Position numbers and translations under genes: made by a program. Below are positions 25,329 to 35,898 of a stretch of DNA of 64,000 bases, in pieces. Every line of letters starts with the position of its first letter. The first letter of the stretch is position 1. Origin of the DNA: Photobacterium swingsii (lineage in GTDB: Bacteria; Pseudomonadota; Gammaproteobacteria; Enterobacterales; Vibrionaceae); assembly GCF_024346715.1 (NCBI RefSeq), contig NZ_AP024852.1, forward strand, positions 1,674,001 to 1,738,000. Reading direction: 5' to 3'. The notes under the pieces were generated by a model that saw only the letters and a list, made by a program, of their open reading frames with translations, was not told where the DNA came from and searched no databases.

Positions 25329-25356
25329 GCACCTGATTTATCAGGTGCTTTTTTTT
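25329..25356 (+). terminator. Terminator after tniQ (copy 1)
   Basis: GCACCTGA and TCAGGTGC pair around a TTTA loop and are followed by eight T residues. It lies 10 bp after the tniQ stop and is present identically in copy 2. Confidence 0.92.
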
Positions 25357-25494
25357 GTCTGAAATCTTGAAACTTTGCGATTTCAAACAGGGTTTATTTT
25401 TATATTAATATCATCATAGAATCTGCTATATTAATTATTAATATGGCTTTCCAGACAGCGCCATCACTCTTCTTTACTTTCTAGGATATCTGGC

Positions 25495-25675
25495 AGAAAT
25501 CCCACGAATTACTGGATTTCTTCTGATAATCTCGCAAATTGTCGGATTTTGTACAATTTAAAGTTGGACAAATCTTCCTAACTTATTGATTTTCAAATAC
25601 CCCAAATCTCATTAAATATTGGACATGACACCAGCCTCATTTGAGATTCTGTATAGCTAAATGAGATTCTGATTT
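25495..25675. repeat. AATCYC-type repeat array; candidate TnsB-binding end (copy 1)
   Basis: Six related units recur: AATCCCACGAATT, AATCTCGCAAATT, AATCTTCCTAACTT and AATCTCATTAAAT on the plus strand, then two inverted ones reading AATCTCAAATG and AATCTCATTTAG. Spacing is about 30-45 bp for the direct units. Multiple degenerate sites near an end are typical of Tn7-like TnsB binding. The exact terminal bases could not be fixed. The rest of the stretch to 25965 has no gene. Confidence 0.45.
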
Positions 25676-25965
25676 TTTTCTTATCCTCCTGTTTTTAATC
25701 GTTTTATTACTTAATGAGCATTTTGATGAAAATCAGCTTGTCTAATTTAGGTAGTGGAAAGCTGAAAAGTGAGAGTCTAGGAGCTTGAATTACACACGCC
25801 AGCAAAGAGAACTGTATAGAGTGAATATTGGCCGGTATTACGTGAGGGTTTGTTACTGCTGGTGGGTAGAACCTAATCAAATTAGATCCCGCGATGCAGA
25901 ACATGAGTTAAGAGCGTGATTTTCCTTCCTGTTTAGCCTTGTTACTCTCAATAGATTTCAATGTC

Positions 25966-26299
25966 GTTAACCGTCGCAGAATAATTAATGTACGAAAATC
26001 ATACAATCAGTATGTGCTGACTGATAAAATGCTTGTTATGTATAACTAATTGGACAGAAATCAAATTTTATATCTGATTAGTTAGTATCATACAATATTC
26101 ATTTTTTCTAAGGATATGGGTGTTATGGACACTTTCGAGGATGCCGAGAAAGGAAACGTAGCGACTTTATACCTTATATAATGACTTGATATATGAGTAA
26201 CTTTGTGTGTTTATCTACAGCTTACTTTTTGCAAATTTGGCTGGATATATGGACAAGGAATAATAAATTATGAAGTGAATTATTGGGTTCAGATTAATC
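25966..26299. promoter_or_regulatory. Upstream region of the RADAR operon with an inverted repeat
   Basis: No gene is seen. TAACTAAT (26043-26050) and ATTAGTTA (26077-26084) form an 8-bp inverted repeat about 215-255 bp ahead of rdrA. It may be a regulator site or part of an RNA. It starts just beyond repeat B. Confidence 0.4.
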
Positions 26300-28954
26300 A
26301 TGAAAGAATCAGCTATATATTTTCCAGTAAATCAAAGAGAACAAGCTGCACAGTTAAGTGCTGATAATCTTCTTGCTAAAACAATATTTAGAGATCTAAT
26401 TACTTTTCTAAATGAAAGTATAGAAAATCGTGCAATATTAAATGAGTTTGATAACGATGATATTGATAATCAGCGTTCTCATAATGCAATCTTAATTGAT
26501 GGTGAAAGAGGGACTGGTAAAAGCTCAATTTTAGTTAACCTCCCACTCTATATAGGGGATGTAGATAAAGAGCTATACGGTAAACTATTAATATTAAAAC
26601 CAGTCGATCCAACACTTTTAGAAAGCAGCGATGATCTTTTTTTAAACGTTATTGTTGCTGCAATTATTCGAGATCAGCAAGTTGCAGAAGCGATTGATTT
26701 AGCAGATGAAAAATCTGAAGCTTTTCACCATCAGCTGCAAATGCTGGGAAATGCACTTGAAAGTCTACAGTTACAAAATGAACATTATGGTTTGGACAAA
26801 CTGCGGGCATTTCTTGGCAATCATGGTTTGATGCAACAAGTACATTTACTTTTCAAAAAAACATTAGAACTAGTAGGTAAAGAGTTGCTAGTGTTACCTA
26901 TTGATGATGTCGATACTTCTTTAAGTCAAGCATTCGAAAATCTTGAAGTTGTACGTAAATATCTTACGTCTCCTTATGTGTTACCAATTATTAGTGGTGA
27001 TCTTTCGCTTTATCATGAGGTAACGTGGCGGGATTTTCATGCTCGATTAAATAAAGATAGTAATGTTAATTCAGAGAGTTCTATATTTAGATCTAAAGAT
27101 TTAGCATATGAGTATGAAAGAAAGGTCTTACCACTTCAATACCGTAAAACAATGCCATCTGTAAATAGTTATATGCAACAGAGAGACATTATTTTGCGAA
27201 GCAATAATAATGACCATTTATCTATGTATACATTTGTTTCATGGCTTGAAGCCTTGCTAAATGAAAGAATAAATGGATTTGAAAATAGTCACCTTGAATT
27301 ACCAATTAAAACAGTTAGAGAGCTATCCCAACTAGTTTATACTTTCAAAGAACATATTCCAAGTCTTGGGGTTGAACTCAAAAAGATAGGTATTGAAGAC
27401 CCTAGTGCATCAATGATAAGGCGTATAACCTTTATGCCGATGAATGTATCGAGTGCACTAAAACTATTTAGACGCGAATATAATGAAGCGCAATCACAAG
27501 AAAACAAAAGCAAGCGAGAATCAGGTAGGAATGTATCGTATACGAATTTTTTCAATAATGTTGAAAATAGTGAGTCATCAAATAATAAGGAAATACAAGA
27601 TTTAGTTAATAGTTCGAAGTTAACATTAATTGAACATATGAAATATGACTATAAGGGGGGGAAGGTTTATCTTTCACTCACAGCTGATTCATATTTTGAA
27701 AATCAGAAAAAAATAAATACAGCAGAATGGAAAAGTGTTTTCGATACTTACTTATTTCAGCCACTAACTCATGAACATAAATCATTAAAAGCATTTCATC
27801 AAGAAAAGAGTATAGAGTCATGGGTGGAATTTTTTCACGGACGAGTTCCTCAGAGTTGGTTGAATAACTTACCTGAATGTACAATTATTTCATATCCAAC
27901 ACCAGAGGCGGGATATGCAACTACGCTTCGAGCAAATAATTTAAATAGTGAAGAACAATTTTTGATAGATTTTATTCTTCACAGAAATTTTTATTCGATA
28001 AACAAAAGAGCAGATTTGATTTGTTGTGGTCGAATATTTGAACTTGTCATAACTAGCCTTATAAAAGATATAAAAAATGTAGATGTTGCTCACATCTTAC
28101 AACGAGCTCCATTTTACTCTTTTAGTAGTATTGCTGGTACTAAAGCATTAGTTATAGGTGACGATTCAGAGCAAGAAAATGGACTAGAACTAAATTTAAC
28201 TAACGATGATAGCGATAATAGCGAATGTATAAATAAACTTGTCACGGATATAAATCTATGGAGAGAAAAACATAGATTAGAAGGTTCAAGCACATCAGCA
28301 TGGTTGGTATACAATGTTATGAATAAGTTTTACAGCCAAGTTGGTATATTCAATCAGCCTTTAACTACTAATAAATCACCACGAAATGATGGTGTTAAGT
28401 ATATTTTTAACGTGGCGAGAAAAGCATATAGAAGTTTATGGGCTGCATTTGGTAGTTTTGAGAAAGGTAGTGTGTTTGGTTTACCGATGTTAATTGCAAG
28501 TGTTAACATCCGTGATGGGGATGACTTCGAAAGGAATGAACTATACTTACAAAATATCTTACCATTTCTTCGAAAGAGTGATTCTGACGATAATATCTGT
28601 TTTGGTGATTTAGTAATGTCGTATACTTTTGCATTATCTGATCATCCACTAAAAAAATTAATCGAAAATGCTTATTTAAATGCACCTGAGCAAGAACAGT
28701 CAAATCCAGTAAATAAGTCGAAAAAAGCAAAAGAAAGGAAAGTTAGTAATAATAGAAAAATAACTGAAATAATTAAGAAGAATTTAAACCTAAGAACTAT
28801 TAACGATATTAATTCAATTTCTGAAATTGAAAGTTCAGTATTAGATAAAATTAATTATGAACTGTTTGAAGCGAATGTAGATATAGCTATATCAAGAAAT
28901 AACAAATATTATTACTATTTGTTGGAATTGAAAAAGTCATTGGATAAGAAGTAG
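26300..28954 (+). CDS. rdrA: RADAR system ATPase RdrA
   Basis: The protein has 884 residues, as expected for RdrA. Walker A is GERGTGKS (68-75) and Walker B is LLVLPIDDVD (196-205), an AAA+/STAND-like ATPase core. A long helical C-terminal region follows. The adenosine-deaminase gene begins 8 bp after the stop, the two-gene order of RADAR. RdrA is described as forming large ring assemblies that work with RdrB during phage infection. The gene is strongly AT-rich, unlike the neighbouring tns operon, which indicates separate acquisition. Confidence 0.88.
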   Translation: MKESAIYFPVNQREQAAQLSADNLLAKTIFRDLITFLNESIENRAILNEFDNDDIDNQRSHNAILIDGERGTGKSSILVNLPLYIGDVDKELYGKLLILKPVDPTLLESSDDLFLNVIVAAIIRDQQVAEAIDLADEKSEAFHHQLQMLGNALESLQLQNEHYGLDKLRAFLGNHGLMQQVHLLFKKTLELVGKELLVLPIDDVDTSLSQAFENLEVVRKYLTSPYVLPIISGDLSLYHEVTWRDFHARLNKDSNVNSESSIFRSKDLAYEYERKVLPLQYRKTMPSVNSYMQQRDIILRSNNNDHLSMYTFVSWLEALLNERINGFENSHLELPIKTVRELSQLVYTFKEHIPSLGVELKKIGIEDPSASMIRRITFMPMNVSSALKLFRREYNEAQSQENKSKRESGRNVSYTNFFNNVENSESSNNKEIQDLVNSSKLTLIEHMKYDYKGGKVYLSLTADSYFENQKKINTAEWKSVFDTYLFQPLTHEHKSLKAFHQEKSIESWVEFFHGRVPQSWLNNLPECTIISYPTPEAGYATTLRANNLNSEEQFLIDFILHRNFYSINKRADLICCGRIFELVITSLIKDIKNVDVAHILQRAPFYSFSSIAGTKALVIGDDSEQENGLELNLTNDDSDNSECINKLVTDINLWREKHRLEGSSTSAWLVYNVMNKFYSQVGIFNQPLTTNKSPRNDGVKYIFNVARKAYRSLWAAFGSFEKGSVFGLPMLIASVNIRDGDDFERNELYLQNILPFLRKSDSDDNICFGDLVMSYTFALSDHPLKKLIENAYLNAPEQEQSNPVNKSKKAKERKVSNNRKITEIIKKNLNLRTINDINSISEIESSVLDKINYELFEANVDIAISRNNKYYYYLLELKKSLDKK

Positions 28955-28961
28955 CAATTAA

Positions 28962-31652
28962 ATGCTTAAACAAACCTTATTTGAGTTAACTATTGCGACT
29001 GTACTATCAAGTGAGCACGTGTCGCAATTATTACATGAGTTTTTGACGGAGTCGGTTGATAATGAAGTGGTTTTTACTATGAACGAACTTCATAGTAAAT
29101 GCATTGAAGCTCTAAAAAGGGAGGTAGATCAACTATATCCCAGAAAATTTAGATTGAATGATATTCAAGTTGTTTTAGAGCAGATATGGCCTTTAGGTAT
29201 CTTTAAAAACGGCAGTCTTCCTGTTTTAGATTTGTTATATGACATGTTGATGCAGATAGATAATGACTCCATTACTTATAAAGATGATTATGTGGATAGT
29301 TATGTTAAGTTTTCAGCAAAACTTGACCCCACAATTATTGTGGGGTGGAATATTGCAAAAAAAATTAACAATGGAACATTATTGACGACAACTGATTTGT
29401 TGAGAATAGTTAATTCTCAACAACCATTGTATAGTTCTTCTCCTAATCAAGATGACAGGTATTCTGAGGGGCATGTTCATCTAAATGGGGTATATTTTGA
29501 TGGGGTGGTTATATTAAATCAATTGGTTGAGGAAAGGGGATTAGAACAATTTAATAGTCTTACAAAATTAAGTCATGGACTATTACGTGAAATACCAATT
29601 ATTGCAAATCCTAGTTTTTCTAAAAAGGAAATTGATACAAAGTTACTGAATCTTTGGAAGACAACTATTGGAGTTAATTCTAAAACAACACCTATTTTTA
29701 AATATAATTTTAAATATATATCTGAACAAAATGTCGATTCAAGCACGATCAATTCTATTTGGTTAAGGAAGCAAATAGCATGTGCTGTTGTTGATAATGA
29801 TCTTACTAAAGCATGGTTATGGTTTATTGTCTGGTTATGGAGAGAATACCAAAATTCAGAAACTAATACACAAATACGAATGGCAATTTTTCTTCTTATG
29901 ATTACGCTTATGAATAAAAGATCTGAAATCATAATGGATGGCCAAGGTTTAACGCGTTTTGTTGAAACGAATAATCATCCATTAAGAAAATCTGTTGATT
30001 TTAAATTCAAGTCTATAAGTAGTGCAAAAAAAATCCTCCAAGGAAGGAGTGATGTGGCAGAAATAAAAGTAACTCACCATGAGTTTTCAGCTAAGAATGT
30101 TATCAGTTGGATTAATTCAATAAATAAAACACAAAATATTCATCAAGAAAACTTTCTTAAGAGGCCTTCATTAGAATATGCATTAAGCCAAAGAAAACAA
30201 TTGGAACGTTGGCATTTTTGTATTAATTTTATCAGAAATAATCCTAATACACGTCAGCGCCAAAATATATGGAAGGAAGGTAAAGAGCTTAAAAGAAAGA
30301 TGGAAAGCAAAGCAGGTTGGAAAGTAATCGAGGATATATCTATGTCTTCTGAAGAAAGTATCAATTTTAATCCGTCTAACTGGATTAGAGGCCTAGATGT
30401 TGCCGGTGATGAGAATACTGTAAAAACAGAGATCTATGCACCAGTCATTCGCTGGTTACGGAATGTTCCAATTAATGGCTCACAACTAAGGTCAATAATC
30501 CATGATTTTCATCTCAGTATTCATGCAGGTGAAGATTATGCTCATCCAGCTTCAGGTATGCGTAATATTGATGAAACTGTAACATTTTGCGAAATGACTA
30601 GTGGAGATAGGCTAGGACATGCTCTAGCTCTTGGGATTGAGCCTAAACATTGGATTGAGCGACAGGGTGATATTTTTTTACCTGTGGAAGAGCATCTGGA
30701 TAATATTGTTTGGTTATGGCATTTTGCTTCAAATTTGCGTGATCGATTATCTTTGGCTGAGCAAGTACTTCCAGATCTTGAACGTAGAATAGCTATCTTC
30801 TCTAAGTATGTGCCATGGACTAGTTCAGCATATATGAGACAATTTTATAAGAGTAATTTTAATGCTGAAATTTTTAGTGAAGATGACATTGTAAATATTG
30901 CTGAGATTGAGCCTCAAACATTTTACGAAGCTTGGCTTCTGCGTCGTAATTGTTTCTTTCAGCTAGATAGTTACACTTCACAAATTACTGACGATTCTAT
31001 AGTATCGTCTGCATTACCTGATATTGAAGAATTAGTTCAATTCGACTGGAGAAATAAAAGGAACGGTATGGATGAAGACATGTGTGCAAAACGCCTTTAT
31101 TGCCAAAGAGCAGAGTTAATGCGTTCTAAAACAAAAAATAGTAAGGGCTTAATTGTACATGTTAGGAGTATTCAGAGAGGTTCAATATTTGAGTCTGATA
31201 TTAATCACATAAATGCCATTGGTATGCTGGAGGATTTTGAATCAAGCGACGACATTGAATTTTTATATGCATTACAGGATTATTTACTTAATGAATATAA
31301 AAATAAGGGTTTAATAATTGAAGTTAACCCAAGCTCTAATGTTTATATTTCAAAGTTAACATCATATACTGAACATCCTATATTTAGATGGAATCCCCCA
31401 GATCCTAATAAGCTTGTTGATGGAAATTGTCATAACAAATTTGGATTGCGAGATGGTTTGATTGATGTCACTATAAACACAGATGATCCTGGTATTATGC
31501 CAACTACACTTAGGACTGAATACAAGTTGCTGTATAAAGCTGCTATTGATAATGGATTTACAGTTGAGGATGCTGGAAATTGGATTAACCGTATATGTCA
31601 ATTTTCCAATCAACAATTTGATAGAGTACATAAGTCTGTCTTTTATCATTAG
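28962..31652 (+). CDS. rdrB: RADAR system adenosine deaminase RdrB
   Basis: The 896-residue protein carries metal and catalytic motifs of the adenosine deaminase superfamily: HVH at 171-173 (EGHVHLNG), HAGE with H521 and E524, and NTDDPGIM with D841 and D842. Large insertions separate the motifs, as in RdrB. It would deaminate adenosine or ATP pools, or RNA, during phage infection. It is translated from an operon with rdrA. No additional small SLATT-type gene is present downstream, so this is a minimal two-gene RADAR. Confidence 0.9.
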   Translation: MLKQTLFELTIATVLSSEHVSQLLHEFLTESVDNEVVFTMNELHSKCIEALKREVDQLYPRKFRLNDIQVVLEQIWPLGIFKNGSLPVLDLLYDMLMQIDNDSITYKDDYVDSYVKFSAKLDPTIIVGWNIAKKINNGTLLTTTDLLRIVNSQQPLYSSSPNQDDRYSEGHVHLNGVYFDGVVILNQLVEERGLEQFNSLTKLSHGLLREIPIIANPSFSKKEIDTKLLNLWKTTIGVNSKTTPIFKYNFKYISEQNVDSSTINSIWLRKQIACAVVDNDLTKAWLWFIVWLWREYQNSETNTQIRMAIFLLMITLMNKRSEIIMDGQGLTRFVETNNHPLRKSVDFKFKSISSAKKILQGRSDVAEIKVTHHEFSAKNVISWINSINKTQNIHQENFLKRPSLEYALSQRKQLERWHFCINFIRNNPNTRQRQNIWKEGKELKRKMESKAGWKVIEDISMSSEESINFNPSNWIRGLDVAGDENTVKTEIYAPVIRWLRNVPINGSQLRSIIHDFHLSIHAGEDYAHPASGMRNIDETVTFCEMTSGDRLGHALALGIEPKHWIERQGDIFLPVEEHLDNIVWLWHFASNLRDRLSLAEQVLPDLERRIAIFSKYVPWTSSAYMRQFYKSNFNAEIFSEDDIVNIAEIEPQTFYEAWLLRRNCFFQLDSYTSQITDDSIVSSALPDIEELVQFDWRNKRNGMDEDMCAKRLYCQRAELMRSKTKNSKGLIVHVRSIQRGSIFESDINHINAIGMLEDFESSDDIEFLYALQDYLLNEYKNKGLIIEVNPSSNVYISKLTSYTEHPIFRWNPPDPNKLVDGNCHNKFGLRDGLIDVTINTDDPGIMPTTLRTEYKLLYKAAIDNGFTVEDAGNWINRICQFSNQQFDRVHKSVFYH

Positions 31653-31689
31653 TATTGTAACTATATATTAGTAAGCGCGCAGTTAAGCC

Positions 31690-33113
31690 TTATTCGACCT
31701 CGCTAAAGTCAATATGGTCAGCACCAGCTACTCTCGTGGCAGCATTTGGAACAGGTGTAAGAAGTAATAGTAACAATTGATGTCGTTCGCTCTGCATGTC
31801 ATCACGATGCTATATAAGTTCGTGCTCGCCTCTGCGCCAGCAACTGATTTGAGAACAGTCAGTTTTTCCGGCCGGTAGTGAACGGCCTGATATCTCGCTC
31901 TGTCACATTGTTGTCGATGCTAATATTGCCATCTTCGAGGTAAGTGGTCAGCTTATCCCACTGGTTAAGCGTGTAGTTGATGGCTTTCCCTATTAGACTT
32001 TTTGGCAGCAGTTTTTCTTGGCTATCTTCCAACCAAGAGTGGAACTCAGCCAGGATAGGTTTGGCTTTTTCTTGTCTGTGTTGATAACGCTTATCTGCAC
32101 TCAGTGCTTTGCTTTAGCTTTCGATACCGTAGAGTTTACCAATGTATCCTAAGGCTTTTTCAGCTTGCCCTGATTTCGCTTTCGGTTGTGCTTTTTGGGC
32201 ATCGGTGAACTTGGGTCTGGCGTGGGCCATGCAGCCCGCTAAGGTAGTCCTTCGTATGCTTACAATAAAATAGCCTGAGTAATCGCCAGAAAGCCTTTTG
32301 GACAAGTTTGCGCACGACTCGGTTGGTAATCATAGATAACAACTGGATTGGGTGCGAACTCACCAGTACGATAAACCACATATACGATTTGCTTGTCGCT
32401 GCTCGATCGGCTCATCAAGTACCTGCACGGTGGTTTCGTCGGCGCAGACCAGTGATTCACTCAATAGATGCTGCTTCATCGCATTGACCAACACATTAAC
32501 TTTGGCACCAAGCTGCACGCACCAGTTAGCCAGTGTGCCTCGGCTGATATCGAAATATGCACATTTAAGCATATCGATATATTTGGCAGCCGCTACTGCG
32601 GCGAGGGCTTCAGGGCTAGCGATACTTCTCGGTATCATGCTGGCGGGCTTAGGCGCAGTGATTATCTGATTTTGCAGCGCTGTTTTCTCACAGGTTCGAC
32701 AGGCATATATTGTCTGCTGAGGGCGGATAACACTGACTTTCTTGGAATGATTTTCAGCTCTTTTGACGTATCGCTGCTACAGTCATGCATCGCACCACCG
32801 CAACAGTGATAGTGCGGTGCATTTGGTATGAACACGCGTTTCTCGCTCTAGCGTATCTGGCAGGGGCTTTCTACCCTTTTTGTGGTGCTTGGGATCGGGG
32901 TTATTTTGTTGCTCCGCCTCATTGAAGGTGCCTTTAGAGTGCTCCTCACTTTTAGATGCAAAGCGTTTGGATTTGCTAAGGTTGAGTTGTTCCGTGAGCA
33001 GTGCTTTTTAGCTCAATAATCTCTTCAGCCTGCGCTTGTTTTTATTGCTGAAGCTGTAGCAACATGGCTTTCAGCTGTTCTACATCATCAGGAAGTTCAG
33101 TCATTTTTGTCAT
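31690..33113 (-). pseudogene. tnpC: IS66 transposase TnpC, disrupted
   Basis: The start MTKMTELPDDVEQLKAMLLQ (ATG 33113) is followed in different frames by the zinc-finger/DDE parts: YFDISRGTLANWC, VCADETTVQVLDEP and LAGCMAHARPKFTDAQ. These are hallmark IS66 TnpC segments (ADET carries a catalytic Asp). Several frameshifts and stops divide the gene, so no transposase is made. Confidence 0.8.
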
Positions 33114-33240
33114 ACTTATTTTAGTTGATGACGATAGAATGCCAGCTTTAAAAGATCACTCAACAGCAACGAGGCGATCAGTGACGATCACCTCACTTGT
33201 TTGCCAATTAGCGGTTGGTGTACCTTTGGGTTTTCAATGA

Positions 33241-33535
33241 TTAAGCCTGATAACAGCCAATTGAGTTGCTGTTGGGAAAGTTGAATATGGCCAGCGTAAT
33301 TTGGTTTTGGTCATTTAAATCGGCTCTTTTCCAAGCGGTGATAATAGCGCCAGAACCCGTTGGTATCCCAGAATAAGATTTTGAGTTTGTCTCGTCCACG
33401 ACTACAGAAGGTAAACCAGGCTTCACTGAGCGGATCCATTTCTAGTATATCAGCGACAATGATTTAGAGGCCATCGATAGACTTGCGCATATCTGTAACG
33501 CCTGAGACGAGATAAATAGCGCAACTAGGGAGCAT
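33241..33535 (-). pseudogene. tnpB: IS66 Orf2 (TnpB), disrupted
   Basis: From ATG 33535 the reading MLPSCAIYLVSGVTDMRKSI matches the N-terminus of IS66 TnpB. A stop follows soon after DGL. The C-terminal part continues in another frame between about 33241 and 33426. Confidence 0.75.
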
Positions 33536-33549
33536 TGTAGTACCTGTAA

Positions 33550-33822
33550 TCAGTTTTTAATTTGTGCTTGAATCAGGTTCGTCGGTAGTTCTGCCTTCAT
33601 ACCATTAGTGAGATTTAAAGCGACAGTCTCTATAACTATGTCATCATTAATCACAATTATGTGCACGTGTTGCAATTCGTCGTTTTGCTCTGTTAGCCTC
33701 TCCAGCTAGGAATGAAAGGTCGGATAGCTAAGTTCGTTCGCTTTGCAAAAAACAGGAATAGAAAGCCTACTGATTTTTTTCAATGATACCCACCCAATCT
33801 TGCCGTTTTCAGATTGATTCAT
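33550..33822 (-). pseudogene. tnpA: IS66 Orf1 (TnpA), one internal stop
   Basis: The reading from ATG 33822 begins MNQSENGKIGWVSLKKISRL and ends with AELPTNLIQAQIKN at 33550, the size and position of IS66 TnpA. One in-frame TAG splits it after about 38 residues. Confidence 0.65.
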
Positions 33823-33906
33823 CGCTCCTCCTTTGTTGTAGAGAAAACTATGAATGAGATTTAGTTATATGGGTATGTTTATTTAATTCGACGCTTACGT
33901 ATATTA

Positions 33907-34158
33907 TTAATTTAACATCTATCCTATGGAAGGTCGGTTAATATTTATTCAAGAAAGTAAACGGTAAAAATAATCAGTTTTAAGTGATTAATGAGCATTA
34001 GGAATAACCTTAATAAATTACACGGAAAACAAAGTTATTTTAATTATGTATGTAAGACTGCTGAGTAAAATAGAGTAATGAGGAGGAGGCCGATCACAAT
34101 AACGTGCTGATAGGCCATGGAACTATAAATCCTTTCCTTGTTCGGTTAGACAGAGTTA
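33907..34158. other. Gap between the IS66 remnant and the leftward ATPase gene
   Basis: AT-rich with no supported gene. It contains the downstream side of the leftward ATPase gene ending at 34159; no strong terminator is seen. Confidence 0.5.
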
Positions 34159-35847
34159 TTATAAAAATAACTCATCGAAATCGTTACGAATAGATTCATA
34201 GTTATCTTTAGAAAGTAAAGCTTTCTTGCTTGATAGCCAAATTACATTGTTTTCCTTATCACTTAGCAGACTTTTATAACTAGCTTGATTCATACCGAAT
34301 ACAAATAGTTGTTGGGTGTCCCAATCTGACAAGAATTCGGCAATATAGCTAACATTGTCATCATCTTGTTCTTGTTGAAAAGGGGTGTCCAATACAAATG
34401 GTAGAGTGTATGCATTACAATACTTAGCACTAATATCATTCAAAGATTTGTAATAGGCTAAAATTGAACGAGAAATATCACTTCCACTCACATCAAAGTT
34501 ATATATTATTTTGTTTTTGTCAATATCTTGCATATCTTCAATGTTTAAAAGTTTGAAATTATTCAAGAGCGAAGAAATGAATTCACTCTTAATCGTTTTT
34601 ATTTTATCTTTTTGTTCTTTAGATGGCTTGAAATCACGGATCGAGTTAATTCGATCGTCTAGTAAAGATATTTCATGAGTGCTTTTATTAATGACATTTA
34701 AAAATAAATCTTGCATCATTTCATCAAAATGTCCTTTTGCATGAGCAATGATTTGCTGCTCTAAATGCGCAGGAGTATTTGAAATAACTTTATGAGTTAA
34801 TATTTCTGATTTCACATAAGTAATTTTATTATTTGTGGATTTTATAGATTTTCTAATGGAAACAATATCAGATTCAATTTTTTTCTTTGACTTGGATATA
34901 TCATCACGTTCTGATAAAAGGCTAAATCTCGACACTATATCATTATCATGCTCTGTTCCACATGTGGGGCAAAGTAATGACTGTCCCTCAAGATTATTAG
35001 TAGCATATTGGTAGTCTTTAAAAAGTTCACTTTCAGCTTGAGATAGAATTTTATGCTCTTCCTTAAGAGAAAATAAGTCTTTTTTAAGTTCGAATAAATG
35101 AGATTTTAACTCAATCTCTTGTCCAATATAGTAATCTAATTTGTTATTATCTGATGATGTCGAAGATATACTAGAGATGTAATCTTTTAGGATGGGGCTC
35201 CTAAAATTCACAAGTTTATCACGAACAAAATCAATCTTTTCTACGTCTTTAGCGATGTTTTTTGTTGAGTTAATTAAAGGTGTTCTTTTTAATAACGGTT
35301 CAAAATATTCATCAGGTTTTATACCTAAAAAGTAATCGACAACTTTATTTAATTCAGTTTTAGTATAGAAATGAATCGATAGGGACTTAAATAATTCACT
35401 CCATCCTAAATCTTGATGAATAAATGAACGCAAAAATTGTACACAAGTATAAGGGATCTCATAATTGTCCTTTACACCTTTAACTTGTACACATGCATTA
35501 AATTCAATTATTTTTGAAAAAGCTAAAGAAAAATCTTTAAGAGAATAGAATGTATCCTTAGATAAGTTTGGATAAAATATAGACATAGTGTTTTTATATC
35601 TTGTGATGATATACATATCATCACAAATAGAAAACTCTAATGCAGTCTTAACATCTAATTTTTTCCATGATTTCTGTTGCTTAACATCGATACCTAAAGC
35701 CCAAAAAATGGATGTAGATAGACATGTTTTACCAACATTATTTGCCGTACCTAGTATCAAATTCTTTTTCGGTGCAAACTGAAATATGTTTGCGGACTTC
35801 TCTAAGTCTGAGATTATTGCTATTTGATGGAATATTAACTGTTTCAT
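34159..35847 (-). CDS. SMC-like ATPase of a two-gene defence pair (Lamassu-like)
   Basis: The 562-residue protein has Walker A GTANNVGKT at 33-41 and coiled-coil arms on both sides of a CPTCG zinc-hook half-motif near residue 290. The Walker B-like strand LPFVLDTPFQQE lies near residue 485. This is the SMC/Rad50-type layout used by LmuB of Lamassu and by ABC-type conflict systems. It follows the DUF4297-like nuclease gene by 51 bp on the same strand. It is shorter than many LmuB proteins, and no separate small LmuC gene is seen. It would sense foreign DNA or replication structures and release the nuclease. Confidence 0.65.
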   Translation of the reverse strand: MKQLIFHQIAIISDLEKSANIFQFAPKKNLILGTANNVGKTCLSTSIFWALGIDVKQQKSWKKLDVKTALEFSICDDMYIITRYKNTMSIFYPNLSKDTFYSLKDFSLAFSKIIEFNACVQVKGVKDNYEIPYTCVQFLRSFIHQDLGWSELFKSLSIHFYTKTELNKVVDYFLGIKPDEYFEPLLKRTPLINSTKNIAKDVEKIDFVRDKLVNFRSPILKDYISSISSTSSDNNKLDYYIGQEIELKSHLFELKKDLFSLKEEHKILSQAESELFKDYQYATNNLEGQSLLCPTCGTEHDNDIVSRFSLLSERDDISKSKKKIESDIVSIRKSIKSTNNKITYVKSEILTHKVISNTPAHLEQQIIAHAKGHFDEMMQDLFLNVINKSTHEISLLDDRINSIRDFKPSKEQKDKIKTIKSEFISSLLNNFKLLNIEDMQDIDKNKIIYNFDVSGSDISRSILAYYKSLNDISAKYCNAYTLPFVLDTPFQQEQDDDNVSYIAEFLSDWDTQQLFVFGMNQASYKSLLSDKENNVIWLSSKKALLSKDNYESIRNDFDELFL

Positions 35848-35898
35848 GTTTTCTCAGCCTAAGATTTCTGATAAGTAATTGATATTTTCTTTGTTCAT

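Larger units (their letters stand above)
19265..25965 (+). repeat. Repeat B, copy 1 (Tn7-like transposition module)
   Basis: About 6.7 kb is repeated directly at 50672-58691. The offset is 31407 up to tnsB position 22558 equivalents and 32726 after the IS insertion in copy 2, so the copies differ in length almost only by that IS. The repeat covers the leader, tnsA, tnsB, tnsC, tniQ, a terminator and about 600 bp of downstream noncoding DNA. Substitutions are scattered, so the copies diverged or were acquired separately. Confidence 0.9.
31671..33898 (-). mobile_element. Decayed IS66-family element
   Basis: The ends GTAAGCGCGC (31671) and, inverted, GTAAGCGTCG (from 33898) are typical IS66 termini. 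Flanking 8-mers ATATATTA (31663-31670) and GTATATTA (33899-33906) differ at one base and look like an aged target duplication. Inside are broken tnpA, tnpB and tnpC genes, all leftward. At about 2.23 kb it is shorter than intact IS66 elements, which indicates deletions. Confidence 0.8.

Noticed and set aside
19395..25965. CRISPR-associated transposon (CAST)
   Set aside because: No cas6, cas7, cas8 or cas12k gene and no repeat-spacer array is present in the window. TniQ is long and TnsD-like.
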